Part shown: piece after piece, positions 15,119-21,387 of the stretch | Layout: every line of letters starts with the position of its first letter | Numbering within the stretch: position 1 is the first letter of the stretch | The notes under the pieces: generated by a model | The model's database searches: none | Seen by the model: only the letters and a program-made list of their open reading frames with translations | What the model was told of the DNA's origin: nothing | From: JAXHUH01 sp034211175 | GTDB lineage: Bacteria; Actinomycetota; Acidimicrobiia; Acidimicrobiales; CAIXPF01 | Reading direction: 5' to 3' | NCBI GenBank assembly: GCA_034211175.1 | Contig: JAXHUH010000094.1 | Span: 1-26,801, forward strand | Length of the DNA: 26,801 nt | Made by a program: the position numbers and the translations under genes

Positions 15119-15538
15119 GTGCGAATCGCCTCTCGCCTCCTCCATGCTCTCGACCGCATCAGTCCTCCCGACGTCGCGCACGCCCACTGCGATCTTCCCT
15201 GTGGTGTGTACGACCCGGCGCAGGCGCGGATCGAAGCAGAGTCGATCAAGGGCTGCCAGGAGAAGTTCCAGGGCTCCGACGACGATGTGTTCCGCCAGCG
15301 TGCGGTCCTCATCAAGGAGGAGCGTGCCGAGCTCTGCAAGCACCACCTGTGGGTGCTGTGGACCGACTACTTCAAGCCGCCCCACCTCGAGAAGTACCCG
15401 CAGCTCCACGAGCTGTTCTGGAAGGCGACCAAGCTCGCCGGCGAGGCGAAGAAGTCGGAGGACCCGGCTCAGGGCCAGTCCCTGCTCGACGCCATCGCCG
15501 AGATCGACACCATCTTCTGGGAGACCAAGAAGGGCTGA
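15119..15538 (+). CDS. sodN: Nickel superoxide dismutase precursor
   Basis: Converts superoxide to oxygen and hydrogen peroxide; a hexamer of four-helix bundles in known enzymes. 139 residues from GTG 15119 with AAGGAG at 5-nt spacing. A 22-residue pro-sequence ends AHA, then the nickel hook HCDLPCGVYDPAQ: after cleavage His23 becomes His1, and Cys24 and Cys28 become Cys2 and Cys6, the nickel ligands. The mature chain is 117 residues, as in Streptomyces, and keeps KHHLWVLWTDYFKPPHLEKYPQ and the C-terminal IFWETKKG almost as in Streptomyces. Oddities: two extra cysteines at mature positions 24 and 51, where I recall the Streptomyces enzyme having non-Cys residues. The partner protease is divergent upstream. 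Expression probably depends on nickel, but no operator is visible. Confidence 0.97.
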   Translation: MRIASRLLHALDRISPPDVAHAHCDLPCGVYDPAQARIEAESIKGCQEKFQGSDDDVFRQRAVLIKEERAELCKHHLWVLWTDYFKPPHLEKYPQLHELFWKATKLAGEAKKSEDPAQGQSLLDAIAEIDTIFWETKKG

Positions 15539-15543
15539 CCGCC

Positions 15544-15562
15544 GCCGCTCCTCGTGAGCGGC
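15544..15562. terminator. Hairpin just downstream of sodN
   Basis: GCCGCT (15544-15549) pairs with AGCGGC (15557-15562) with a 7-nt loop, 5 nt after the stop. No T-tract. The remaining 15563-15743 shows only the lipoprotein promoter candidate. Confidence 0.45.
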
Positions 15563-15727
15563 ACCGGTCGAACGTCATCGCCCAGCGCCCGTCCGACGGC
15601 ACCGACCCGGTGCTCGAGGGCGGGCGTGGCGCGTCCGGGCACCCATCGGTCCCGGGTCGCGGGTCGCCCGTGCGGCCGGGAGGTCGTGTCGGTGGCCACG
15701 GTCCCCATGTGCCGGCGGCCCGGTCCC

Positions 15728-15733
15728 TACGCT
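15728..15733 (+). promoter_or_regulatory. -10 TACGCT before the binding-protein gene
   Basis: TACGCT ends 10 nt before GTG 15744, predicting a leader of only about 3 nt. No Shine-Dalgarno is present. Confidence 0.4.
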
Positions 15734-15743
15734 TCGTGGTGCT

Positions 15744-17132
15744 GTGTCTTCGACCTCCACCGTGGCCGCGCGCCCCGACGGCGGGTGCCCGCGCCCGCTC
15801 CCGGCCGCCGGACGATCCCGACGGCCGAAGGTTCGTCGTGTGGTCGCCGCGTTGGCGGCGTCGGCGATCGTCGCTTCGTGCAGCACCCTCGGTGAGCTGG
15901 CGGCGCCCCCGTCGACGGTGCCGTCGGTGGCCGCCCCGGCGAGCGTGACGCTGGGTGCGTCGGCCGTCGCTCCGGTCGCCAACCTCGTCGACAGCTGCGC
16001 GGACCGCTACGCCGACACGGTCGACTACTTCCCCGACAAGGCCGTGATCGACGTGGCGTCGTCGCTGCGTGTGGCCTACGGCCCCAACCACAAGATCGTC
16101 GAGATCGGCGACCCGTCCGACGGCGCCGGCACGGTGCTGGTGCTCGTCCAGTGCGGGACGCCGATCCCCGCGGTCGCCGGCGAGCTCGACGGCGCGGTCG
16201 TCGTCGACGTGCCCGTGCCGAGCCTGGCGGTCGTCGACGCCCCCTACGCCGCCGGTCTGGCCGCCATCGGGCGACTCGACGCCCTCGCCGCCATCGACGA
16301 CGCCACGCTCGACGCCGTGCCGGAGCTCGCGGCCCGGGTCGCCGACCGTGCCCTGGTCGAGACCGGTGGGGCCGTCGAGCCGCTCGACACCGAGGTGCTG
16401 GCCGCCGCGGCGCCGTCCGTCGTCCTCACCTCCCCACGGGCGGCCGACGCCATCGACACCGGCGTGGGCGACGCCGACGCCGTCGTGGCCACCGCCGAGG
16501 CGAGCGAGCCGACCCCGCTCGGCCGGGCGGAGTGGATCAAGCTCGTCGGCCTGCTGCTCAACGAGGAGGCGGCCGTCGACGACGTCTGGGAACAGGTCCG
16601 CGGGCGCTACGACGGCCTCGCCGACCTGGTGGCGGCCGAGGTCGCCACCCGTCCGAGCGTGGTCCGGGGCGGGCTGGTCGGGGACCGCTGGGTCGCCGAC
16701 CACGGCGCCGACGCCCGGCTGGTCGCCGACGCCGGTGGCACCGACGTGCTCGCCGCCCGCGACGACGCGGCCGATCCGTCGCCGACCGTCGGCGACGACC
16801 CCGACGAGGTCGTGGCCGCCGCCGCCGACGCGGCCGTCTGGCTCGACCCGCCGCCGACGGTGGGCGACATCGCCGCCCTGGTGGCGCTCGACGAGCGCCA
16901 CCGCGAGGTCGGCGGGCTCCGCAACGACCAGGTGTGGACCGCAGCGCCGCCCGCGTACGCCGAACCGCCGGACGGAGACGGCGAGGGCGACGGCGCCGGC
17001 GCAGCCGTCCTCGCCACGCCTCGCCGGCGAGCCGTGCTCTCGCCGGGTGACCTCCTGGCCGACGTCGCCTCCATCCTCCACCCCGACCTGCTCCCCGCCC
17101 ACGAGCGGACGTGGTACCGACATCTGCGCTGA
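15744..17132 (+). CDS. Lipoprotein, iron-siderophore-type ABC substrate-binding protein
   Basis: 462 residues from GTG 15744. Basic N-terminus, hydrophobic stretch and lipobox VASC with lipidated Cys46. The mature part follows the class III (FhuD/BtuF-like) binding-protein plan: YFPDKAVIDVASSLRVAYGPNHKIVEIGD, VLVQCGTPIP, VVVDVPVPSLAVVDAPYAAGLAAIGRLDAL, then a long central helix and a second lobe ending VLSPGDLLADVASILHPDLLP. The YFPDK...VLVQCGTP pattern is common in actinobacterial and cyanobacterial Fe3+-complex binding proteins. It should sit on the outer face of the membrane and deliver a metal complex to an ABC permease. No permease or ATPase gene is next to it. Its place beside sodN suggests metal supply, but the substrate is not shown. 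It has few internal Cys or His residues. Confidence 0.85.
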   Translation: MSSTSTVAARPDGGCPRPLPAAGRSRRPKVRRVVAALAASAIVASCSTLGELAAPPSTVPSVAAPASVTLGASAVAPVANLVDSCADRYADTVDYFPDKAVIDVASSLRVAYGPNHKIVEIGDPSDGAGTVLVLVQCGTPIPAVAGELDGAVVVDVPVPSLAVVDAPYAAGLAAIGRLDALAAIDDATLDAVPELAARVADRALVETGGAVEPLDTEVLAAAAPSVVLTSPRAADAIDTGVGDADAVVATAEASEPTPLGRAEWIKLVGLLLNEEAAVDDVWEQVRGRYDGLADLVAAEVATRPSVVRGGLVGDRWVADHGADARLVADAGGTDVLAARDDAADPSPTVGDDPDEVVAAAADAAVWLDPPPTVGDIAALVALDERHREVGGLRNDQVWTAAPPAYAEPPDGDGEGDGAGAAVLATPRRRAVLSPGDLLADVASILHPDLLPAHERTWYRHLR

Positions 17133-17134
17133 CC

Positions 17135-17157
17135 GGGCACGCTCGGCGAGCGTCCGG
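17135..17157. terminator. Hairpin after the binding-protein gene
   Basis: ACGCTC (17139-17144) and GAGCGT (17148-17153) form a 6-bp stem with a 3-nt loop, and flanking CCGG copies may extend it. It could end the lipoprotein transcript or act as an operator for the TetR gene 30 bp downstream. Confidence 0.4.
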
Positions 17158-17186
17158 GCGACAACGCGGGTAGCAAGGTGGTCACG

Positions 17187-17993
17187 ATGACCGAGTACAC
17201 CGGGCGCGGCGACCAACGACGGTCGATGGAGCTCCTCTGGAGTGTCGAGCGCGCCCCGGTCCGTGGCCAGCGGACCGGGCTCTCGGCCGAGGAGATCGTG
17301 GCCGAGGCCATCGCCGTCGCGGACACCGAGGGGCTCGACGGCCTGTCGATGCGCAAGGTGGCGGAGCGGCTCGGTCGGAGCCCGATGTCGCTGTACACCT
17401 ACGTCCCCGGCAAGGCCGAGCTCCTGGACGTGATGGTCGACCGCGTGATGGCCGAGCTCGTCGGCACCGACCCGCTCGATGGCGGTTGGCGGGCCGCCGT
17501 GGAGCGCTCGGCGCGGGCCACGTGGGCGATGTACGAGCGCCACCCCTGGGTCCTGCGCGTCGGGCGGTCCAGGGCGGCGTTCGGGCCGAACGAGCTCGAT
17601 GTCTACGAGGAGCGACTGCGCCAGCTCGACGGTCTCGGCCTGTCCGGGGCGGAGATGGTCCGGATCGTCGTCGTGGTCGACGGGTTCGTTCGCGGCTCGG
17701 CGCAGGAGGTGGCCGACGCCCGCACCGCCGAGCGGGTGACCGGGCTCAGCGACGACGACTGGTGGAACGCCCGGATGCCGCTCCTCGAGGAGCTGTCGAC
17801 CCGGCCCGAGTGGGTGGAGCGGTTCCCCGTGGCCCACCGGCTGGCGGCGGAGGAGGCGTTCGCCCGGCCCGGACGCGTGGTCGGCGACCCCACGCCCCAC
17901 ACGGTGCGCGAGGCGTTGGACGCCTTCGACTCCGGGCTGCGCTGGCTCCTCGACGGCATCGAGGCCTTCATCCGATCCCGCAACCCGTCCTGA
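17187..17993 (+). CDS. TetR-family transcriptional regulator (TetR_C_1 type)
   Basis: 268 residues from ATG 17187; AAGGTGG at 17175-17181 sits 5 nt upstream, favouring this ATG over GTG 17178. The DNA-binding domain begins at about residue 32: LSAEEIVAEAIAVADTEGLDGLSMRKVAERLGRSPMSLYTYV, a canonical TetR helix-turn-helix. It is followed by PGKAELLDVMVDRV. The ligand domain contains WRAAVERSARATWAMYERHPWVL, typical of the TetR_C_1 group related to tetracycline repressors. The leading ~30 residues before the HTH (MELLWSVERAPVRGQR) are also usual for this group. The target is not evident: the lipoprotein gene is co-directional 54 bp upstream and the CAP gene lies downstream. No pump gene adjoins. 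Confidence 0.9.
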   Translation: MTEYTGRGDQRRSMELLWSVERAPVRGQRTGLSAEEIVAEAIAVADTEGLDGLSMRKVAERLGRSPMSLYTYVPGKAELLDVMVDRVMAELVGTDPLDGGWRAAVERSARATWAMYERHPWVLRVGRSRAAFGPNELDVYEERLRQLDGLGLSGAEMVRIVVVVDGFVRGSAQEVADARTAERVTGLSDDDWWNARMPLLEELSTRPEWVERFPVAHRLAAEEAFARPGRVVGDPTPHTVREALDAFDSGLRWLLDGIEAFIRSRNPS

Positions 17994-18097
17994 GAGTTTC
18001 TTGACGAACGTCTGAGGAGTCAACGAAGCCAACCAGAAATAGCACGTGCAGTGTGTGACTCACCACGGAGAGAAGTTGTCCTCGATCCGGAGTCACG
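17994..18097 (+). promoter_or_regulatory. Lower-GC leader upstream of the CAP gene
   Basis: This 104-bp patch is clearly less GC-rich than its surroundings. It holds an inverted pair TTGAC (18001-18005) / GTCAA (18019-18023), the palindromes GCACGTGC near 18042 and GTGACTCAC near 18055, and GGAG near 18087 as ribosome-binding site. TTGACG at 18001 resembles a -35, but no good -10 follows at 17 bp. Confidence 0.4.
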
Positions 18098-18622
18098 ATG
18101 AACCCCACCGCCCTCACCGCCGCTGCCACCACCACCACCACTGCCACCGGCGCCCCGCTCCGCCGTCTGGCCGTCGCCATCGCCCTGGCCGTCGTGGCGA
18201 CGCTGCTCTACGTCGTCCCCTTCGCCGACCCGGCGGCGGCCACGACCGTGGAGCCGGCGAGCCGCAGCGAGATCGTCGAGGGCTACCGCCTGCTCAACGT
18301 CTACCGGGCCCGCCACGGCGTTCCCGCCATCCGGTACTCGGGGTCGCTGAGCGCCAAGGCCCAGGAGTGGGCCACCTACATGGCGCGGACCGGCCGGTTC
18401 CACCACTCCGAGCTCGCTGATGGCGTCCCCGCCGGCTGGCGCGGGCTCGGTGAGAACATCGCCTACAACTCCACCGTGCGGGGCGCCCTCAACGCCTGGG
18501 CCCACTCGCCGGGCCACCGGGCCAACATGCTCAACCCCCGGTTCGACAACGTCGGCATCGGCTTCGCCCGGGTCGATGGCCGCCTCTACGCCGTCCAGTT
18601 CTTCGGGGACTACCTGCCCTGA
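18098..18622 (+). CDS. Secreted CAP/SCP-domain protein
   Basis: 174 residues from ATG 18098, preceded by CCGGAG. An N-terminal extension rich in Thr and Ala, then a signal sequence (LRRLAVAIALAVVATLLYVVPFADPAAA) with a probable signal-peptidase site near AAA. The mature CAP domain contains LLNVYRARHGVPAIRYSGSLSAKAQEWATYMA, FHHSELADG, GENIAYN and AWAHSPGHRANMLNP, with the conserved His/Glu set of the CAP cavity. Bacterial members (for example YkwD-like) are extracellular and of poorly known function. The single domain fills the mature protein, with no wall anchor. It is followed by a series of hairpins. Confidence 0.93.
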   Translation: MNPTALTAAATTTTTATGAPLRRLAVAIALAVVATLLYVVPFADPAAATTVEPASRSEIVEGYRLLNVYRARHGVPAIRYSGSLSAKAQEWATYMARTGRFHHSELADGVPAGWRGLGENIAYNSTVRGALNAWAHSPGHRANMLNPRFDNVGIGFARVDGRLYAVQFFGDYLP

Positions 18623-18655
18623 GCGCCACGGGCGCCACGGGCGCCCGGTCCCCCC

Positions 18656-18765
18656 GGTTCCGGCGGGAACCCGGCGGCTGCCCAAACCACCTGGCACACC
18701 ACGCAGCCGCCCACCGGCGACGTCGGCAACGACAACTCGGCTCCGGCCGATGTCGGCGTCGCCGG
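18656..18765. other. Run of abutting hairpins, possible structured RNA or long 3' UTR
   Basis: Three stems precede the terminator: GGTTCC/GGAACC (18656-18661 with 18666-18671); GGCGGCTGC/GCAGCCGCC (18673-18681 with 18703-18711); CCGGCGAC/GTCGCCGG (18714-18721 with 18758-18765). They follow one another with 0-2 nt between, and the last touches the terminator stem at 18766. No reading frame is convincing. Strand cannot be decided from the sequence. Confidence 0.4.
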
Positions 18766-18799
18766 GACAGGACCGGAGCCCTCGGGCTCCGGTCCTGTC
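18766..18799. terminator. Strong bidirectional terminator hairpin
   Basis: A perfect 15-bp stem (left arm 18766-18780, right arm 18785-18799) with a CTCG tetraloop, between the CAP gene on plus and the TetR gene on minus. No T-tract, as is common at this GC content. Confidence 0.8.
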
Positions 18800-18819
18800 G
18801 CGTCCGGCGCCGGGTGGGC

Positions 18820-19443
18820 TCAGTGCTCGGCGGGCGCCCCGCTCCGGTGCGGGCGGGAGGGCGTCGCGGGCCCGGCGGCCGGTGTGGCGGCGACGAGCTC
18901 GCGAACGAGGCGCCCCGCCGTGCGCATCGGCTCGGGACTGCGGGCCGCCCGGCTGAGCATGAACCCGCCCTCGACGGCGGCGACGAACGTCGTGGCCAGC
19001 GCCGCGGCCCGATCGGCGTCGATCCCGGCTCCGCGGAAGCGGGCCGCGGCGGCATCGACCCAGCTCGAGAAGACCTCGTGGGTCGCGGCCCGCAGCTCGT
19101 CGTTCGTGCTCGCCACCTCCAGTGCGACGGTGCCGATGGGGCACGCGTCGACGTAGTCGGTCTCGGTGAGCACGGCGGCGGCGCCGTCGAAGAAGTCGGT
19201 GACGGCCGACGGTGCGTCGTCGGCCCCGGCCCAGATCAGCTCGAACAGCTCGCGGTACGCAGCGCCCGAGGACCGGATCACGACCCCGGCGAGCTGGGCC
19301 TTGCCGTCGGGGAAGAAGTGGTAGAGCGACCCGAACGGCACGTCCGCCGCCTCGGTGACCGCCTTCATCGACGTCCCGTTGTAGCCCTGGCGGCGGAACA
19401 GCTCCGCGGTCGCCGTGATGATCCGTTCCCTGGTCTCGGCCAC
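18820..19443 (-). CDS. TetR-family repressor (LmrA/YxaF-like)
   Basis: 207 residues from GTG 19443. N-terminal HTH: RERIITATAELFRRQGYNGTSMKAVTEAADVPFGSLYHFFPDGKAQL, typical of the LmrA/YxaF branch. The C-terminal region has YVDACPIGTVALEVASTNDELRAAT, the conserved CPIG..A segment of that branch. It is divergent from a membrane-protein gene (start 19521), and the 77 bp between them hold three tandem 14-bp dyad units, an obvious candidate operator for autoregulation and control of the neighbour. The ligand is unknown; relatives respond to lipophilic drugs, flavonoids or similar compounds. The transcript is predicted leaderless: TACAGT lies 7 nt before GTG 19443. Confidence 0.92.
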   Translation of the reverse strand: MAETRERIITATAELFRRQGYNGTSMKAVTEAADVPFGSLYHFFPDGKAQLAGVVIRSSGAAYRELFELIWAGADDAPSAVTDFFDGAAAVLTETDYVDACPIGTVALEVASTNDELRAATHEVFSSWVDAAAARFRGAGIDADRAAALATTFVAAVEGGFMLSRAARSPEPMRTAGRLVRELVAATPAAGPATPSRPHRSGAPAEH

Positions 19444-19450
19444 GCGTGCA

Positions 19451-19456
19451 ACTGTA
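19451..19456 (-). promoter_or_regulatory. -10 TACAGT, leaderless promoter of the TetR gene
   Basis: TACAGT is followed by exactly 7 nt (TGCACGC) and GTG 19443 on the minus strand. The operator array begins at the adjacent base, so bound repressor would cover the promoter upstream of -10. Confidence 0.6.
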
Positions 19457-19498
19457 GAGCGCTTGCTCTAGAGTGATCGCTCTAGAGCGAACGCTCCA
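19457..19498. promoter_or_regulatory. Tandem operator: three 14-bp dyad units
   Basis: Units: GAGCGCTTGCTCTA (19457-19470), GAGTGATCGCTCTA (19471-19484), GAGCGAACGCTCCA (19485-19498), then GAGC. Consensus GAGCG-NN-CGCTC-TA with no spacers. The middle contains a perfect 14-bp palindrome, TCGCTCTAGAGCGA (19477-19490), formed across the unit junction. It lies between divergent TetR and membrane-protein genes. Confidence 0.8.
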
Positions 19499-19520
19499 GA
19501 GCTGACCCGGGAGGGTGGCC

Positions 19521-19994
19521 ATGCGCACCGACGGACCGATCGAGCGCCACAGCGGCTCCCCGGCGCAACGGCGACTGCTCGTCGCCGGCTACGTGTTCGC
19601 CGCGGGGAGCGCCGTGCACGCCGCGGACCACCTGCGTCGGGGTCAGGGGAGCATCTCCGACGAGCTCGACTGGCTCGGGAGCCTGGGCCTCGTCGTCCAG
19701 GTCGTGGTGATCACGCTGATCGTCACCCGCCATCGCCTGGCGCCGCTCGCCGCGGTCGCGGCCGGCTTCCCGCTCGCGCTGGGCTTCGCCGTGGTCCACT
19801 GGCTGCCGGAGTGGAGCGTGATCAGCGACCCGCTGTGGGAGATCGACTCGGCGGCCTGGCTGTCGTACGCGGCGTCGACCGCCGAGATCATCGGGGCACT
19901 CGCTGTCGGCCTCTGCGGCCTGGCCATCGTCCGCGAGCGCGGCCTCGCCTCGTTCGGCCACGTCCCGACCCCCGGCGCCGCCCCCGCCGGCTGA
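19521..19994 (+). CDS. Four-helix membrane protein under TetR control
   Basis: 157 residues from ATG 19521; GGGAGGG (19509-19515) sits 5 nt upstream, which decides against GTG 19515. Hydrophobic helices at about 18-36, 51-70, 74-94 and 111-137, with the conserved-looking polar segment HAADHLRRGQG after the first helix and VVHWLPEW after the third. I recognise the general look of small uncharacterised actinobacterial membrane proteins but cannot name a family. It is not a recognisable SMR or MFS drug exporter. The tandem operator upstream suggests that the divergent TetR protein represses it. It is convergent with the thioesterase gene across a repeat region. Confidence 0.75.
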   Translation: MRTDGPIERHSGSPAQRRLLVAGYVFAAGSAVHAADHLRRGQGSISDELDWLGSLGLVVQVVVITLIVTRHRLAPLAAVAAGFPLALGFAVVHWLPEWSVISDPLWEIDSAAWLSYAASTAEIIGALAVGLCGLAIVRERGLASFGHVPTPGAAPAG

Positions 19995-20005
19995 CCGCCC
20001 CGGTC

Positions 20006-20147
20006 AGCTCCCGAACTTGGTCGTGTCGATGACGGGTCATCGACCTCTGCTGGGCGACGCGAGGCGCGGTTCGGCTAGCTCCCGAACTTGGTCGTGTCCA
20101 TGACGGGTCATCGACCTCTGCTGGGCGACGCGGCGCGCGGTTCGGCT
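20006..20147. repeat. Two 71-bp tandem repeats that copy the 3' end of the thioesterase gene
   Basis: Units 20006-20076 and 20077-20147 are nearly identical. A third partial copy (20148-20175) is the real end of the thioesterase gene. On the minus strand each unit can be read as V-I/M-D-T-T-K-F-G-S-stop, against VIDTTRFGS-stop in the gene. Unit 1 also contains an inverted repeat TCGATGAC/GTCATCGA. They fill almost all of the gap 19995-20145. Confidence 0.9.
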
Positions 20148-20511
20148 AGCTCCCGAAGCGCGTCGTGTCGATGACCATGCGGTCGTGGGTGCCCTCGCCG
20201 AGGACGCGGTCGCCGCAGCGGGCCTCGACCTGGAACCGCAGCTTGCGCCGGTCCCGCTCGGTGAGCTCGCCGTGGACCGTCACCTCCTCGCCGACGGCGG
20301 CCGCGGCGACGTGGCTCACGCACACGTGGACACCCACGGTCGTCTCGTTCTCGTCGAGGTGGGGCTGGGCCGCCAGGAGGCAGGTCTGCTCCATCAGCAT
20401 GATCATGAACGGCGTGCCCAGCACCCCGACCGACAGGTGGGGCGGCGACATGTCCGCCGTGACCTCGTAGGTCGCGTCGTTGGTGATCCCGGTGGCGAGC
20501 GAGTCCTGCAT
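20146..20511 (-). CDS. FlK-like hotdog thioesterase
   Basis: 121 residues from ATG 20511. The single hotdog domain resembles fluoroacetyl-CoA thioesterase FlK: VTADMSPPHLSVGVLGTPFMIMLMEQTC, TTVGVHVCVSHVAAAAVGEEVTV, and GTHDRMVID near the end. Thr33, Glu41 and His67 match the FlK catalytic triad (Thr42, Glu50, His76) with a constant offset of 9. Relatives are widespread and most probably hydrolyse other small acyl-CoAs, so fluoroacetate resistance should not be assumed. TAGGGT 7 nt upstream of ATG 20511 predicts a leaderless transcript; GTG 20520 would overlap this hexamer. It lies 35 bp downstream of the metallo-hydrolase gene with its own promoter. The 3' end is duplicated downstream. Confidence 0.88.
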   Translation of the reverse strand: MQDSLATGITNDATYEVTADMSPPHLSVGVLGTPFMIMLMEQTCLLAAQPHLDENETTVGVHVCVSHVAAAAVGEEVTVHGELTERDRRKLRFQVEARCGDRVLGEGTHDRMVIDTTRFGS

Positions 20512-20518
20512 GGCCCGC

Positions 20519-20524
20519 ACCCTA
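20519..20524 (-). promoter_or_regulatory. -10 TAGGGT, leaderless promoter of the thioesterase
   Basis: TAGGGT is followed by exactly 7 nt (GCGGGCC) and ATG 20511. No Shine-Dalgarno; -35 unclear. Confidence 0.55.
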
Positions 20525-20546
20525 GGTTCGCGGCCCGCCCCGCCGC

Positions 20547-21323
20547 TCAGGAGGGGACGCGGCGGGCGAGGTAGTCGTCGCAGATGGCGACCAGGCGATC
20601 GCGTCCGAAGCTCGGCTCGTGGCCGCCGTGGACCACCGTGACCGGCAGGTCCCGCAGGCGTCGCATGGTGGCGACGTAGGCGTCGATGTCGCAGCCGTCG
20701 AGCTCGTCGAGCAGCGGCCCGTCGTAGACGGCGTCACCGGAGAACAGGACGCCGGTGGCCGCCTCCCACAGGCCGATGCTGCCGGGGGAGTGACCGGGGA
20801 GGTGGAGGACCTCGAAGGCGCGGTCACCGAGGTCGACGACGTCGCCCTCCTCCAGCACCCGGGTCGCCGGCGCCGCCTCGATGACGCCGATGGTCGCGGC
20901 GATCCCGCCCGGCGGTGCGGCGTCGACGAACAGCTCGCCGAACTCGTAGCCCGCGGCCCGGTACGGCCCGAGGACACCCTCGCCGTACGGCGCGGTCTCG
21001 AGGCACGTGGTCCCCTGGCGGGTCAGCGTGTCGGCCTCGGCCCGGTGGACGGCCCGCTGCTCGAACTCGCCGAGGCCGCCGATGTGGTCGCCGTGGGTGT
21101 GGGTGGCCACGGCGAGGAGCGGGTGGTCGGTGTCGTGCTCGACCAGGTGGCGCAGCGGGGCGAGCCCCAGCGACGTGTCGACCACGAGGTCGAGGTCGCG
21201 GCCCCGGACGTGCCAGACGTTGCACCGCAGCAGCGGGTGGACGTGGGGCTCGCTGACGTGGGTGACCCCGTCACCCACCCGCTCCCGCACGAACCACGGG
21301 TCCGCGACCGGCAGATCGAGCAT
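20547..21323 (-). CDS. Metallo-beta-lactamase-fold hydrolase (glyoxalase II-like)
   Basis: 258 residues from ATG 21323 (MLDLPVADPWFVRERVGDGV). Metal-binding motifs: THTHGDH (His75, His77, Asp79, His80), LPGHSPGS (third His), FSGDAVYDG (bridging Asp) and VVHGGHEPSFGR (last His). This is a complete two-metal site. Order and spacing suit glyoxalase II-like or related thioester/lactone hydrolases; the substrate cannot be told. Starts further upstream (to 21446) overlap the divergent hydrolase gene and its promoter. TAGCGT lies 7 nt before the ATG. Start codons of the two divergent genes are 64 bp apart. Confidence 0.9.
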   Translation of the reverse strand: MLDLPVADPWFVRERVGDGVTHVSEPHVHPLLRCNVWHVRGRDLDLVVDTSLGLAPLRHLVEHDTDHPLLAVATHTHGDHIGGLGEFEQRAVHRAEADTLTRQGTTCLETAPYGEGVLGPYRAAGYEFGELFVDAAPPGGIAATIGVIEAAPATRVLEEGDVVDLGDRAFEVLHLPGHSPGSIGLWEAATGVLFSGDAVYDGPLLDELDGCDIDAYVATMRRLRDLPVTVVHGGHEPSFGRDRLVAICDDYLARRVPS

Positions 21324-21330
21324 GCCGCGC

Positions 21331-21336
21331 ACGCTA
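21331..21336 (-). promoter_or_regulatory. -10 TAGCGT, leaderless promoter of the MBL-fold gene
   Basis: TAGCGT is followed by exactly 7 nt (GCGCGGC) and ATG 21323 on the minus strand. No Shine-Dalgarno. Confidence 0.6.
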
Positions 21337-21387
21337 CCCGGTGGTGAGTCGGGCACGGGGAGGGGCGGGACTGGAAGACTCGGTTGC

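Noticed and set aside
15372..18032. Very long open frame (886 codons) on the minus strand opposite sodN, the binding protein and TetR
   Set aside because: It is antisense to three well-identified genes, is rich in Arg, Gly, His and Asp as expected for the complement of high-GC coding DNA, and has no recognisable domain.
20006..20175. CRISPR-like repeats
   Set aside because: The units are adjoining 71-bp tandem copies with no unique spacers, and they match the end of the neighbouring gene; no cas gene is present.
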